64,000 nucleotides of DNA from Candidatus Amarobacillus elongatus (GCA_016703545.1 JADJBX010000006.1:124001-188000), one strand, 5' to 3'. Counted from the first letter of the stretch, positions 8,452 to 16,742 are shown. Notes: generated from the letters alone by a model not told the origin. Numbers and translations: made by a program.

Positions 8452-8955
8452 ATGGCCACTCTCACCGCGAAGGCGCCCGTCGAGCCCGACAAGAGCGGCG
8501 CTTACCTCCACGACCGCAGCCGCATCCCCGAGGCGCCGCCCGCCAGCCGCGGCCAGCTCCTGCTGCGCCACGCCGGCATCATCGCCGGTGTCGCCCTCAG
8601 CCTCGCGCTCACCGCCCTCATGGTGCAGACCCGCGCCACCTGGGAGACCCACCGCGACTGGGTTACCGCCGCCGCGCTCGTGCCGATGGTCCTCGCGGGC
8701 GTGACGCTCGCCTACCTCTACACCCGCAACAAGAGCGAATCCGCCGCCCTCGGCACGCTCTGCTTCGTGGTCGCGGGCGTGATCATCACGTTCAACATCC
8801 TCCGCGGCTACGACACCGAGGGGCAGGACAACCTGCGCGACGCGATGAGCATCATCACCGCCGTCTTCCTCGCGCTCGGCGTCCTCTTCTCCGTGATCGG
8901 CTACTTCATGACCGAGATCAAGGACCCCACGCGCGCCCCCGACCCGCAGATGTAG
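8452..8955 (+). CDS. Four-helix membrane protein of unknown function
   Basis: 167 residues from ATG 8452 with GAGGGA upstream. After a polar 35-residue N-terminus come four predicted transmembrane segments (about 38-58, 70-88, 98-116 and 131-150) and a short tail ending PDPQM. No family signature was recognised. It is a single gene between the crotonase operon, which is transcribed divergently, and the LLM oxidoreductase. Confidence 0.6.
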   Translation: MATLTAKAPVEPDKSGAYLHDRSRIPEAPPASRGQLLLRHAGIIAGVALSLALTALMVQTRATWETHRDWVTAAALVPMVLAGVTLAYLYTRNKSESAALGTLCFVVAGVIITFNILRGYDTEGQDNLRDAMSIITAVFLALGVLFSVIGYFMTEIKDPTRAPDPQM

Positions 8956-8967
8956 GGCGAGTCCCCA

Positions 8968-8990
8968 GGGCCCGGAGCCCGGGGCCCGAG
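8968..8990. repeat. GC-rich intergenic repeat (GGGCCCGG type)
   Basis: Repeats of CCCGG/GGGCCC between two rightward genes. It is similar in word content to 13530-13560 and to the region just before 21800. Confidence 0.4.
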
Positions 8991-9021
8991 ACCAGAGTGC
9001 CGGCAAGCGGCGCGATGCGCG

Positions 9022-9027
9022 TAGAAT
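9022..9027 (+). promoter_or_regulatory. -10 box (TAGAAT) of the LLM oxidoreductase gene
   Basis: TAGAAT followed by a short leader with AGGAGG (9037-9042) before ATG 9050. It contrasts with the leaderless genes. Confidence 0.5.
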
Positions 9028-9049
9028 CGCCCCCGCAGGAGGCGGTTCC

Positions 9050-9895
9050 ATGAAGTTCGGGCTCAGCATGTTCCCCACCGATTACGCGATCCCCGTCACG
9101 GAGCTCGGCCGCGCGGCCGAGGACCTCGGGTTCGAATCGCTCTTCTTCCCCGAACACACCCACATCCCCACGAGCCGCATCTCGCCCTGGCCGGGCGGTC
9201 CCAACCTCCCGCGCGAGTACTCCCACACCCTTGACCCCTTCGTCGCGATGGCCGCCGTCGCCGCCGTCACCACCACCCTCAAGGTCGGCCCCGGCATCTG
9301 CCTCGTCGTCGAACGCGACCCCATCACGCTCGCGAAGGAGGTCGCCAGCGTCGACCACCTGAGCGGCGGGCGCGTGCTGTTCGGCATTGGCGGCGGCTGG
9401 AACCTGGAGGAGATGGAGAACCACGGCACGAAGCCCACGCTGCGCTGGAAGGTGATGCGCGAGCGCATCCTCGCCATGAAGGAGATCTGGACGAAGGACG
9501 AGGCCGAGTTCCACGGCCGCCACGTGAACTTCGACCCCATCTGGAGCTGGCCCAAGCCCGTGCAGGCGCCCCATCCGCCCGTGATCGTCGGCGGCGATGG
9601 GCCGCGCACCCTGGAGCGCGTGGTCGAGTACGGCGACGGCTGGATGCCCATCGCCAGCCGCGGAGGCGAACGGCTGCCCGCGCGTATGGCCGAACTTCGC
9701 GCGATGGCCACCGCCGCCGGCCGCGGGCCCATCCCCGTGACCCTTTTCGGCGCGGCGCCGCGCCCTGAGCTGATCGAACAGTGGGCTGAACTGGGGGTTG
9801 AGCGCGTGCTGTTTCCGCTGCCCGCCGCCCCGGCCGAGGAGACCCTGCCGCGGCTCCAGCAGTGGGCCGAGGTCGCCCGGCGCTACGCCGAGTAG
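9050..9895 (+). CDS. LLM class F420-dependent oxidoreductase
   Basis: 281 residues of a luciferase-like TIM barrel. The N-terminus MKFGLSMFPTDYAIPVTELGRAAEDLGFESLFFPEH, the strand ITLAKEVASVDHLSGGRVLFGIGGGW and the later HPPVIVGG are characteristic of the F420 subfamily (TIGR03619-like). Such enzymes use reduced coenzyme F420 or FMNH2 for hydride transfer to varied substrates. Start supported by AGGAGG eight bases upstream. No F420 biosynthesis gene is in the window, so the cofactor is inferred from subfamily resemblance only. Confidence 0.88.
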   Translation: MKFGLSMFPTDYAIPVTELGRAAEDLGFESLFFPEHTHIPTSRISPWPGGPNLPREYSHTLDPFVAMAAVAAVTTTLKVGPGICLVVERDPITLAKEVASVDHLSGGRVLFGIGGGWNLEEMENHGTKPTLRWKVMRERILAMKEIWTKDEAEFHGRHVNFDPIWSWPKPVQAPHPPVIVGGDGPRTLERVVEYGDGWMPIASRGGERLPARMAELRAMATAAGRGPIPVTLFGAAPRPELIEQWAELGVERVLFPLPAAPAEETLPRLQQWAEVARRYAE

Positions 9896-9925
9896 CGCCC
9901 GGGGCCGGTGCGCTCGATTCGGACG

Positions 9926-11068
9926 TTAGCCGCCCGCCACCGCGTCCCGCAGCCGCTCGAAGAGCCCCTTGCCCTTGCCCCGGGGGAGGACCGGGGTGCC
10001 CATCGTTTCCGCGAGCTTCTCCAGCAGCTCGCGCTGCTCGTCCGAAAGCTCTTCCGGGACGACGGCGTGGACGCGCACGACCATATCGCCGCGGCCGCCC
10101 CCGCGCAGGTGGGGGACGCCCTTGCCGCGAATCACGAACTCCTCGCCGCTCTGCGTCCCGGCCGGCACTTCGAACTCCATGTCCCCGTCGAGCGTGGGCA
10201 GCGTGATGCGCGCCCCGAGTGCCGCCTGGGCGATGTTCACCGGCTGTTCGAGGAGGATGTGGTCGTCGACGCGCTCGAACCGGGGATGCGCGGCGACGCT
10301 GATGGCGACGTAGAGGCTGCCGTATTCGCCGCCCCGGCTGCCCGCCTCGCCTTCGCCCGTGAGCCGGATCTGCGCGCCGTCATCGATGCCCGCGGGGATC
10401 TTCACGGAGATGTGGCGGGCCTTCTTCTCGCGCCCGCTGCCCCGGCACTGCGTGCACGCGCTCTCGACGATGCGGCCCTCGCCCTGGCAGCGCCCGCAGG
10501 TCGCCACGTTCACGAACTGGCCGAAGATGCTCTGCTGCGCCCGCCGGATCTCCCCGGCGCCGTTGCACTCGGGGCAGGTCACGAGTTCCGTGCCGGGCTC
10601 GGCGCCCTTGCCCGTGCACCGTTCGCAGCGCTCGGGCCGGTTGAACTCGATCTCCTTCTCGGCGCCGAAGGCCGCCTCCTCGAAGGTCACCCGGAGGTTG
10701 TAGCGAAGGTCCGCGCCGCGCGCGGGACCGCGCCGCCGGCGGCCGCCCCGGCCCGCGCCCCCGAAGAACGCGTCGAAGATGTCGCCGAACCCTTCGAAGC
10801 CGCCCCCGAACCCTTCGAACCCCTGCCCGCTGCCCGAGCCATCCACCGCGGCGTGGCCGTAGCGGTCGTACGCCGAGCGCTTCGTGGGGTCGGAGAGCAC
10901 CTCGTAGGCGTGGTTGATCTCCTTGAACCGCTCGGCCGCATCCGCTGCCTGGTTGCGGTCCGGGTGGTACTCCATGGCGAGCTTCCGGAACGCTTTTTTC
11001 AGCTCATCCGGGGTCGCCGAGCGCTGCACGCCGAGGACGTCGTAGAGGTCACGCTGTTGGGCCGCCAT
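9926..11068 (-). CDS. dnaJ: Chaperone protein DnaJ
   Basis: 380 residues. J domain (LYDVLGVQRSATPDELKKAFRKLAMEYHPDRN, with HPD), a Gly/Phe-rich linker (GFEGFGGGFEGFGDIFDAFFGG), four CxxCxGxG zinc repeats (CERCTGKG, CPECNGAG, CGRCQGEG, CTQCRGSG) and a complete C-terminal substrate-binding domain. It stimulates DnaK ATPase and delivers unfolded clients. Start ATG 11068 gives MAAQQRDLYDVLGV; an upstream in-frame start adds six residues. dnaK and grpE are not adjacent. A degenerate CIRCE element at the promoter suggests HrcA control. Confidence 0.97.
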   Translation of the reverse strand: MAAQQRDLYDVLGVQRSATPDELKKAFRKLAMEYHPDRNQAADAAERFKEINHAYEVLSDPTKRSAYDRYGHAAVDGSGSGQGFEGFGGGFEGFGDIFDAFFGGAGRGGRRRRGPARGADLRYNLRVTFEEAAFGAEKEIEFNRPERCERCTGKGAEPGTELVTCPECNGAGEIRRAQQSIFGQFVNVATCGRCQGEGRIVESACTQCRGSGREKKARHISVKIPAGIDDGAQIRLTGEGEAGSRGGEYGSLYVAISVAAHPRFERVDDHILLEQPVNIAQAALGARITLPTLDGDMEFEVPAGTQSGEEFVIRGKGVPHLRGGGRGDMVVRVHAVVPEELSDEQRELLEKLAETMGTPVLPRGKGKGLFERLRDAVAGG

Positions 11069-11071
11069 CAA

Positions 11072-11098
11072 TTGGCAGTGTAGCAAACAGAGTGCTAA
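11072..11098 (-). promoter_or_regulatory. Degenerate CIRCE (HrcA operator) overlapping the dnaJ -10 box
   Basis: On the minus strand an exact left arm TTAGCACTC (11090-11098) is followed by nine bases and CACTGCCAA, which matches the right arm GAGTGCTAA at six of nine positions. A TACACT -10 hexamer (11077-11082) overlaps the right arm, eight bases before ATG 11068. The arrangement would let HrcA occlude RNA polymerase. Confidence 0.6.
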
Positions 11099-11181
11099 CC
11101 GGGGGAAGCCGCCTTCACCCGCGTCACGCGATTGCAGCGCCCCGATGCCCTGTCGCGGCGTCCCCCGGGCGCCGGGCAGGG

Positions 11182-11187
11182 TACCCT
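11182..11187 (+). promoter_or_regulatory. Leaderless -10 box for the D,D-carboxypeptidase gene
   Basis: TACCCT, six bases before GTG 11194. Confidence 0.55.
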
Positions 11188-11193
11188 GTGCTC

Positions 11194-12231
11194 GTGCTCC
11201 GCCCCGCCCTGTTCGCCGCCGCCGCTGCCGCCGCGGGCCTCGTGGCCGCCGCGTGCGGCGCTCCCGGCGCGCCCGCCGCCGGCAGCATGCCCCCGCCGGG
11301 GGCGGCCACCGTCACCGTTTCCACGGCCACCGCCACCAGGGGCGCCGGGCCGCCGGTGCTCGCCGCGCCGCCCGTGTCCGCCGTCGCCGCCGCCACCCTG
11401 GAGGCCGCCCTCGAGGCGTCTCCAATGCCGCCCCTGCTCCCCCCGCCGGTGCCGTGGGGGCTCCCGCCCGCCTCACCGGGCACGCCGCCGCCCGCCGTCT
11501 CGGCGGTCGCGGCGCTCGTCATGGACGAAGCGTCGGGAGCGATCCTGTTCGAACAGAACGCGTCACTTTCGCTGCCCCCCGCAAGCCTCACGAAGATCGC
11601 CACGGCCGTCGCCGTCATCGAAGCGGGCTACCTGGAGACGCCGATCGAGGCGAACCCGGACCTCGAACGGCAGTGGCTCGAGGACAGCCAGAGCATGGGC
11701 CTCGAACCCGGCGACGTCTTCCTCGGGCGCGAACTCCTCTACGGCCTCCTCCTCGCCTCCGGCAACGACGCCGCCGAAGCGCTCGCGATCGCCGTCGATG
11801 GCGGCATCGAGCCGTTCGCCGCGCGCCTGAACGCGCTCGCCGCGCGGCTCGGCCTCACCGGCACCCACTTCGTGAACCCGCACGGCCTCGAGGCGCCCGG
11901 CCACGTCAGCACCGCCCGCGACATGGCCCTGCTCGCGCGCTACGCCATGAGCCTGCCGGACTTCCGCGCGATCGTCGCCACCGAGAGCCACACCGCCGTT
12001 GGCAGCCGCGAACTGCCGCTCTACAACCTCAACCCGCTCCTGAACTACACCGACGGCGTCGATGGCGTGAAGACGGGCTACACCGAGGAGGCCGGGCGCA
12101 CCTTCGTCGTCACCGCCACGCGCGGCGGCCACCGCGTCATCGTCGTCCTCCTCAACGACCTCTTCCGCACCCCCGATGCGATCGCGCTCATCGACTGGGC
12201 GTTCGCTGCCCACGCCTGGCCGCCGGGGTAG
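11194..12231 (+). CDS. D-alanyl-D-alanine carboxypeptidase, lipoprotein (DacF/PBP5-like)
   Basis: 345 residues from GTG 11194. The signal peptide ends in a lipobox with Cys at about 21 (LVAAAC), so it is probably lipid-anchored rather than C-terminally anchored like PBP5. A Pro/Ala/Thr linker of ~80 residues precedes the S11 peptidase domain. That domain carries SLTK (about 131-134, nucleophile Ser), SGN (about 189-191) and KTG (about 293-295). It trims the terminal D-Ala from peptidoglycan stem peptides outside the membrane. The usual C-terminal beta domain is missing. Confidence 0.92.
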   Translation: MLRPALFAAAAAAAGLVAAACGAPGAPAAGSMPPPGAATVTVSTATATRGAGPPVLAAPPVSAVAAATLEAALEASPMPPLLPPPVPWGLPPASPGTPPPAVSAVAALVMDEASGAILFEQNASLSLPPASLTKIATAVAVIEAGYLETPIEANPDLERQWLEDSQSMGLEPGDVFLGRELLYGLLLASGNDAAEALAIAVDGGIEPFAARLNALAARLGLTGTHFVNPHGLEAPGHVSTARDMALLARYAMSLPDFRAIVATESHTAVGSRELPLYNLNPLLNYTDGVDGVKTGYTEEAGRTFVVTATRGGHRVIVVLLNDLFRTPDAIALIDWAFAAHAWPPG

Positions 12232-12277
12232 GACGAACGGCCGCGGCCCCGGTGCGGCCCGCAACGCCGCGACCCGT

Positions 12278-12283
12278 TAGAAT
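12278..12283 (+). promoter_or_regulatory. Leaderless -10 box for the DinB gene
   Basis: TAGAAT, six bases before GTG 12290. Confidence 0.6.
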
Positions 12284-12289
12284 CCGGCC

Positions 12290-12772
12290 GTGCGCGGCAT
12301 CCCGGCGGAACAGCTCGACCTCTTCAACCGTTACATCCGCGGCCCGGCGCTCATCCGCGAGGCCGTGCGCGGCATGGCCTTCGGCGCCATGAACGCCCGC
12401 CGCCCGGGCGACGACTGGTCCACCCGCGACATCGTCATCCACCTCTCGGACGCCGAGCTCGTCGAGGGCGTGCGCCTGCGCCGCGTGCTCGCGGAGGAAC
12501 GCCCCGCGCTGGAGGCGTTCGACCAGGACCTCTGGAAGCGCCGCCTGCAAACGCTCTGGCGCGACACGGACGGCGCAATCGCCTCGTTCGAACTGGTGCG
12601 CTGGCAGACGGCCGAGATCCTCGCGCATTGCGACCGCGCCGCCTGGGCGCGCGAAGGGGTGCACGCGGAGCTGGGCGCGGTCTCCGCCGCCGACCTCGTG
12701 CGGCACGCGACCGAGCATGCCGAGCAGCACGCCGAGCAGATCCGGCTCATTCGAGAACACCTGCGGAGCTGA
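12290..12772 (+). CDS. DinB/YfiT-like metal-dependent four-helix protein
   Basis: 160 residues. The pattern DDWSTRDIVIHLSDAELVEG and the late HATEHAEQHAEQI supply the three His of the DinB fold (H in helix 2 and HxxxH in helix 4), which normally hold a divalent metal. DinB-superfamily proteins include thiol transferases and maleylpyruvate isomerase-type enzymes; the substrate here is unknown. The gene ends in a small palindrome shared with queC on the other strand. Confidence 0.8.
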   Translation: MRGIPAEQLDLFNRYIRGPALIREAVRGMAFGAMNARRPGDDWSTRDIVIHLSDAELVEGVRLRRVLAEERPALEAFDQDLWKRRLQTLWRDTDGAIASFELVRWQTAEILAHCDRAAWAREGVHAELGAVSAADLVRHATEHAEQHAEQIRLIREHLRS

Positions 12773-12785
12773 GCGGCGGGCTCAG
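12769..12785. terminator. Small palindrome at convergent gene ends
   Basis: CTGAGC-GGCGG-GCTCAG contains the stop codons of both the DinB gene (+) and queC (-). It could act as a bidirectional terminator stem, though it is short and has no T tract. Confidence 0.3.
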
Positions 12786-13513
12786 CCGCCGCGAAGCGCG
12801 GGGTCCGCGATGCCGGCCGCGGCGAACCCGGCCGCGCGCAACAGGCAGGAATCGCACGCGCCACAGGGCGCATCGCCCCCTTCGTAACAGCTCCAGGTGA
12901 GGTGGAGCGGCGCCCCGAGGGCGGCGGCGTGCGTGACGATCTCGGCCTTCGACATGTGGATGATGGGCGCTTCGATCCCGATCCCGACGCCGTACGCGCT
13001 GCCGAGCTTGCTCCCCAGCCGCAGGACCGTCTCCATCGCCGCATAGAACTCCGGGCGGCAGTCCGGGTAGCCGGAGTAGTCGATCGCGTTCGCGCCCACG
13101 AAGACGGCCGCGCGCAGGCTCGCCGGGTCCGCCGCGTCCCGTTCGATGCGTGCGAGCATCCAGCTTTCCAGCGCGGCCGCCGCGGCCGTGACGAAGAAGG
13201 TGTTCCGCAGCGGCACGTAGGTGATGGGCACGTCCGCCGCCATCTCCGTGGTCGAGCGGCCGCCCGGCACGGCGATGCCCGCGCTCGTCAGCGCCGAATG
13301 CGCCGCGAGCCCGCCGTAGAACGCGGCATCGGCGACCTGGAGGGGCACCCCCAGCGCCGCGGCCACCGCCTTCGCGGACTCGATTTCGCGCACATGCCGC
13401 TGCCCGTAGCCGATGCACAGCCCGCGCACCGCCCACCCCTCGCGCAGCGCATGCGCCGCCACCGTGGTCGAATCCAGCCCGCCGGACATGAGAACGAGCG
13501 CATGTTTCTCCAT
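12782..13513 (-). CDS. queC: 7-cyano-7-deazaguanine synthase QueC
   Basis: 243 residues starting ATG 13513. PP-loop ATPase motif LMSGGLDSTT at residues ~8-17, GYGQRH (consensus YGQRH), and a C-terminal zinc site CYEGGDAPCGACDSC. QueC converts 7-carboxy-7-deazaguanine to preQ0 with ATP and ammonia, for queuosine or deazapurine DNA modification. A TACACT box lies six bases before the start. No other que genes are within the window. Confidence 0.95.
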   Translation of the reverse strand: MEKHALVLMSGGLDSTTVAAHALREGWAVRGLCIGYGQRHVREIESAKAVAAALGVPLQVADAAFYGGLAAHSALTSAGIAVPGGRSTTEMAADVPITYVPLRNTFFVTAAAAALESWMLARIERDAADPASLRAAVFVGANAIDYSGYPDCRPEFYAAMETVLRLGSKLGSAYGVGIGIEAPIIHMSKAEIVTHAAALGAPLHLTWSCYEGGDAPCGACDSCLLRAAGFAAAGIADPALRGG

Positions 13514-13519
13514 GCCCCG

Positions 13520-13525
13520 AGTGTA
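13520..13525 (-). promoter_or_regulatory. Leaderless -10 box for queC
   Basis: TACACT on the minus strand, six bases before ATG 13513. Confidence 0.6.
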
Positions 13526-13529
13526 ACCG

Positions 13530-13560
13530 AGGCCCGGGGCCCGGGGCCCGGGGCCGGGCC
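13530..13560. repeat. GGCCCGGGGCCC short tandem repeat
   Basis: A near-perfect run of GGCCCGG units just upstream of the queC promoter; one of several GC-rich short-period repeats confined to intergenic DNA. Confidence 0.5.
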
Positions 13561-13599
13561 TCGGGACGAGCCGGGAACTCGCCACTGGCAACTCGGACT

Positions 13600-13664
13600 G
13601 CGCGCGGAGCGCGCGCGAGCCGCCGCGGCCCCGCGCGGCCGACTCGCGCGCACTCCGTGCGCGC
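13600..13664. repeat. Imperfect inverted repeat between divergent genes
   Basis: The left arm (13600-13619) and right arm (13643-13664) are complementary over about 20 positions with a two-base bulge and one mismatch, and both contain GCGCGC and GGAG/CTCC. It could form a cruciform or RNA hairpin between the queC and beta-helix genes. Confidence 0.45.
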
Positions 13665-13666
13665 GT

Positions 13667-13672
13667 GACACT
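13667..13672 (+). promoter_or_regulatory. Leaderless -10-like box for the beta-helix gene
   Basis: GACACT, six bases before GTG 13679. It differs from the TANNNT consensus at the first base only. Confidence 0.4.
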
Positions 13673-13678
13673 AATCCC

Positions 13679-14206
13679 GTGTTTCGTCGTGCATTCCGTG
13701 AGTGGCGCGTGGGCCGGGCCTTCGCCCGCGACGGCATCGACGCCGTGGCGATGGCGCTGGCGACCGCCCCCGAGGGGCACGGCGCGCTCCTGCGCCGCTA
13801 CGGCGCCACCGTCGCCGCCGACGCCGTGATCGCCGGGCCGCTCCACCTGGTAAACGCCGGCGGCTCGTTCGCGAACCTCACGATCGGCGCCGGGGCGGTG
13901 CTCGGGCCGGAGGTGCACCTGGACCTCACCGCTCCCGTCACGATCGGCGCCGGCGCCGTGCTCGAACCGCGCAGCGCCCTCGTCACGGGCGCGCGCGCCG
14001 CCGGCCTCCGCCCGGGGACGTTCCCCGAGCGGCCCGTCGTGGTCGGCCCCGGGGCGCGCGTCGGCACGGGCGCGACGATCGTCGGCGCCGCCATTGGCGC
14101 GGGCGCCGTCATCGATCCGCACGCGCTGGTCACCGCCGGCGTTGCCGCCGGCGCGCACGTGACCTGGCACGAAGCCGCCGACCTCGCCGTGGTGCGCTCC
14201 CGGTGA
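13679..14206 (+). CDS. Left-handed beta-helix (hexapeptide-repeat) acyltransferase-like protein
   Basis: 175 residues. After a short helical N-terminus, residues ~50-165 consist of imperfect hexapeptides with the [LIV]-G-x-x-x-x rhythm (NLTIGAGAVLGPEVHLD, VTIGAGAVLEP, ATIVGAAIGAGAVIDPHALVTAGVAAGAHV), as in LpxA/maltose acetyltransferase folds. No diagnostic catalytic His is obvious. It overlaps the glycosyltransferase gene by GTGA, which points to a role in decorating a sugar or cell-surface glycan. The acceptor is unknown. Confidence 0.8.
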   Translation: MFRRAFREWRVGRAFARDGIDAVAMALATAPEGHGALLRRYGATVAADAVIAGPLHLVNAGGSFANLTIGAGAVLGPEVHLDLTAPVTIGAGAVLEPRSALVTGARAAGLRPGTFPERPVVVGPGARVGTGATIVGAAIGAGAVIDPHALVTAGVAAGAHVTWHEAADLAVVRSR

Positions 14207-15177
14207 CGGCCGCCCCGCCCGCCGCACCGGCGCCGGCGCGCAAGCGGCGGCGGCCGCGCATCCTCATCCTCGGACTGCCCTATTTTGGCGAGATGCTCGC
14301 CCGCCTCCTCCGCGAACGGGGCTGGGATGCGCGCTTCGCCCACCACCCCGGCCGCGACCCGCTCCGCTGGGCGGCGCTCATCCCCGCCGTGCTCCGCGCC
14401 GACGTCATCTATCTCGTCTCCAGCCGCGTTGACCGCTTCAGCCCGCAGGCGATCCTCATGCGCCTGCGCCGCCGACCCACCGTCATCCACTGGGTGGGCA
14501 CGGACGTGCTCATTGCCCTCGACGAGCACGCGCTGGGGCGGGCCTCGAAGGCGGTCGCCCGCCGCGCCGTGCACTGGGTCGACGCGCCCTGGCTCGCCGA
14601 CGAGCTCGCCACGATGGGCATCACCGCCGAGCACGTGCAGCTCCCCGTGGAGGGGCTTTCGCAGGACGCGCCCCCGCTTCCGCCACGCTTCACCGTGCTC
14701 CTCTACCTCCCCGTCGACAGCTTCGACCGCGAAGTCTTCGACATGGAGACGCTCCTGCGGCTGCCCGCGGGCTTCCCGGAGGCGCGCTTCATCCTCATCC
14801 CGTCGCCCGCCGCGTCGCTGCCCGGGCCGCTCCCGCCCAACGTCGAAACCCCCGGCTGGGTGGCCGACATGGACGCGCTCTGGCGGGAGGTGACCGTGCA
14901 GGTGCGGCTCACGAGCCACGACGGCACCTCCTTCATGGTGCTCGAAGCGCTCTCGCGCGGCCGCTACTCCATCTGGACCTACCCCGTTGACGGGGCATCG
15001 CGGCCCGCGGCTACGACGCCGTCCACGCCGCGCTCGTCCGGCTCGAACGCGAACACGCCGCCGGCCGCCTGGGGCTGAACCAGCCTGGCATGGCCTTCGC
15101 GCGCCACCTTCGACCCCGCCCGCGCCGCCCGCGAACTTGACCGGCGGCTGCGCGCCATCGCCCGCCGCAAGGGGTGA
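14203..15177 (+). CDS. Glycosyltransferase (GT4-like), two frameshifts
   Basis: Starts at GTG 14203, overlapping the previous stop. Signs of a GT-B fold are PRILILGLPYFGEMLARLLRERGWDARF at the N-terminus, VIHWVGTDVL, and the late segment TSHDGTSFMVLEALSRGRY, matching the nucleotide-sugar-binding EALAxGxP region. The frame breaks in the G4 run at 14992-14995 and again in GCGCGC near 15098-15104. Restoring both yields IAARGYDAVHAALVRLE and a normal Arg/Lys-rich end at 15177. About 325 residues in total. It probably works with the beta-helix transferase on a glycan. Confidence 0.75.
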
Positions 15178-15222
15178 GGAGAGAAAGGAGAAAAGAGAAA
15201 AGAGAGAAAAGGAGAGAAGGGG
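15175..15222 (+). repeat. Polypurine tract (GAGAAAAG-rich) in a convergent junction
   Basis: About 45 nearly uninterrupted purines of GAGGAGA/GAAAAG words lie directly after the glycosyltransferase stop. A very similar tract, in the same orientation to its upstream gene, occurs at 46396-46428. Confidence 0.5.
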
Positions 15223-15930
15223 TCAGGCGATGCGCGCGGAGAGGGCGCCGAGGGGAGCGAGGGTGGCTTCGACGGTGGCGCCGCGGGGGACGCGGGTGGC
15301 GGGGTTGAGGGAGCCGCAGAGGATGACCTGGCCCGCGCGCAGGGGCTCGCCGAACGTGCCAAGAAGGCCGGCGGCGAACCGCACGATCGCCGCCGGTTCG
15401 CCCACCACGAGCGCGGGATCCAGGGCGGCTGTGGCGCCCCCGGCGACGCGCAGGTCGAGCTCCAGGCCGTCCATCGAGAAGGCCACCGGCAGCGGCACGG
15501 CGCCGCCAATCAGCACCGCCGCGTGAAAGGCGTTGCCCGCGATCGCCGATTCCAAGTCATCGATCGGTCCATTCACGGCGAGGAACTCCAGCGCCGGGGC
15601 CACCCCCGCGATTGCCTCCGCGCAGCGATCGAGCGGAGCCCCCGGAAGGACATCCGTGCCCAGCACGAGGGCGGCCTCCGCCTCGACGATGATCACCCCG
15701 GGTTCAGGAATTGAGATGGTGGTCCCGGGCCAGTACCGCCGCGAGCGGACAAGGTGCCCGAGCAGCGGACCCGCGAGCCCGAAGGCCGCCTGGATCGGGG
15801 GGGCGTTGACCGCGATCTTCCAGCCGATGCGGGCGTCGCCCGCCGCCTCGGCGGCGCGCAGGCCCGTGAGCTGCCGTTCGAACCCGGCACGGGCGGCGGG
15901 CGGGATAGCGCCGCTTTCGAGCGATTGCAT
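15223..15930 (-). CDS. 2-keto-4-pentenoate hydratase / fumarylacetoacetase-family protein
   Basis: 235 residues. Family features are GWKIAVNAPPIQAAFGLAGPLLG at the N-terminus, VIIVEAEAALVLGTD, PALEFLAV and the C-terminal GQVILCGSLNPATRV (compare GDxVxxGxxxP). The E-x-E pair (VEAEAA) fits the metal-binding residues of MhpD-type hydratases, which add water to 2-hydroxypenta-2,4-dienoates in aromatic meta-cleavage. 2-oxohept-3-ene-1,7-dioate hydratase or 4-oxalocrotonate decarboxylase are alternatives. No other aromatic genes are nearby. Confidence 0.82.
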   Translation of the reverse strand: MQSLESGAIPPAARAGFERQLTGLRAAEAAGDARIGWKIAVNAPPIQAAFGLAGPLLGHLVRSRRYWPGTTISIPEPGVIIVEAEAALVLGTDVLPGAPLDRCAEAIAGVAPALEFLAVNGPIDDLESAIAGNAFHAAVLIGGAVPLPVAFSMDGLELDLRVAGGATAALDPALVVGEPAAIVRFAAGLLGTFGEPLRAGQVILCGSLNPATRVPRGATVEATLAPLGALSARIA

Positions 15931-15936
15931 CCCGCG

Positions 15937-15942
15937 AGTACA
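15937..15942 (-). promoter_or_regulatory. Possible leaderless -10 box (TGTACT)
   Basis: TGTACT on the minus strand lies six bases before ATG 15930; a weaker match to TANNNT. Confidence 0.35.
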
Positions 15943-15978
15943 GGGGAAACGGCGCCGGAGTTCAAGCCCGCGGGCCGT

Positions 15979-16672
15979 CTACCGCTCCAGCACCATCAGC
16001 GCGTGGCCGGCCGAGCCCCGTTCGTACATCGCGACGAGCGCGGCGAGGTGGTCGAGCTGGCGGAGGTAGCCGCGGCTGCCGTAACGCGCCTCGAAGTGCG
16101 GCCGCCTCGCGACCAGCTCCGCCTCGCACCGCCGCCAGGTGGCGAGCGCCTCCAGCGTCAGCGGCCGGTGCGCGGCCAGCCGCCAGCCGTACTCCGCCCA
16201 CTCGTCGAGGAACGCCTCGAGCCCGCCGCGGCCGTCGGCGGGCGCCTCGCAGCCGAGGCAGAGGGTCGCGCCCGTGGTGCGCGCCACGCGGCTCAGTTCG
16301 CGCGGGAAGATGCTGCTCTCCAGGCACCAGACGCTGGCGAAGGCGCCGCTCGCGAACGGCAGCCGCCGCGCGTCCGCCGTCACCCACGCGACCCCGGCGC
16401 CGTGGCTCATCGCCCGCCCCGCGGCCAGGAAGTCGGGCACGACATCGAGCGCCACGGCACGCACTCCGCGTCCCGCCGCCGCCCGCGCCGCCGCCCCCAC
16501 GAACGCCCCCGCGTCGAGCATCGCCTCGCCCGGGCGCCAGCCGCGAACGCTCCAGGAGCCACCGCGTCGCCTCCGCCCCGCCCACATGGTTGTGCTCCCC
16601 CAGCAGGTCGACCCACCAGGCGGGATAGGCATCGGCGAGAGCGGCGAAGGTGTCGGGCAATGGGGGCCTCAA
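15979..16672 (-). CDS. Class I SAM methyltransferase-like protein (frameshifted)
   Basis: The first part reads TFAALADAYPAWWVDLLGEHNHVGGAEATRWLLERS. A different frame then continues with PGEAMLDAGAFVGAAARAAA (motif I), AVALDVVPDFL and RLPFASGAFASVWCLESSIF, a UbiE-type order. The switch lies at the C3G3 run near 16529-16534, where one extra base explains it. A TTG at 16672 is used as start; a second TTG twelve bases later with GAGG upstream is equally possible. The C-terminus is helical (LATWRRCEAELVARRPHFEARYGSRGY). The acceptor is unknown. Confidence 0.7.
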
Positions 16673-16680
16673 GAGCGGTT

Positions 16681-16708
16681 AGCGGCGAGCGGCGAGCGGC
16701 GAGCGGCG
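16681..16708. repeat. Four tandem heptamers AGCGGCG
   Basis: Exactly four copies of AGCGGCG lie in the divergent region between the methyltransferase and the XRE gene. Confidence 0.7.
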
Positions 16709-16742
16709 ATCCGCTAGCCGCTACCGTAGCGGAGCGGCGCGG

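Noticed and set aside
12782..14227. A 481-residue extension of QueC
   Set aside because: QueC homologues start at MEKHALVLMSGG; the upstream part overlaps the divergent beta-helix gene, and ATG 13513 has its own -10 box.
16681..16708. Tandem AGCGGCG units as a CRISPR-like array
   Set aside because: Units are contiguous 7-mers without spacers and no cas gene is present.
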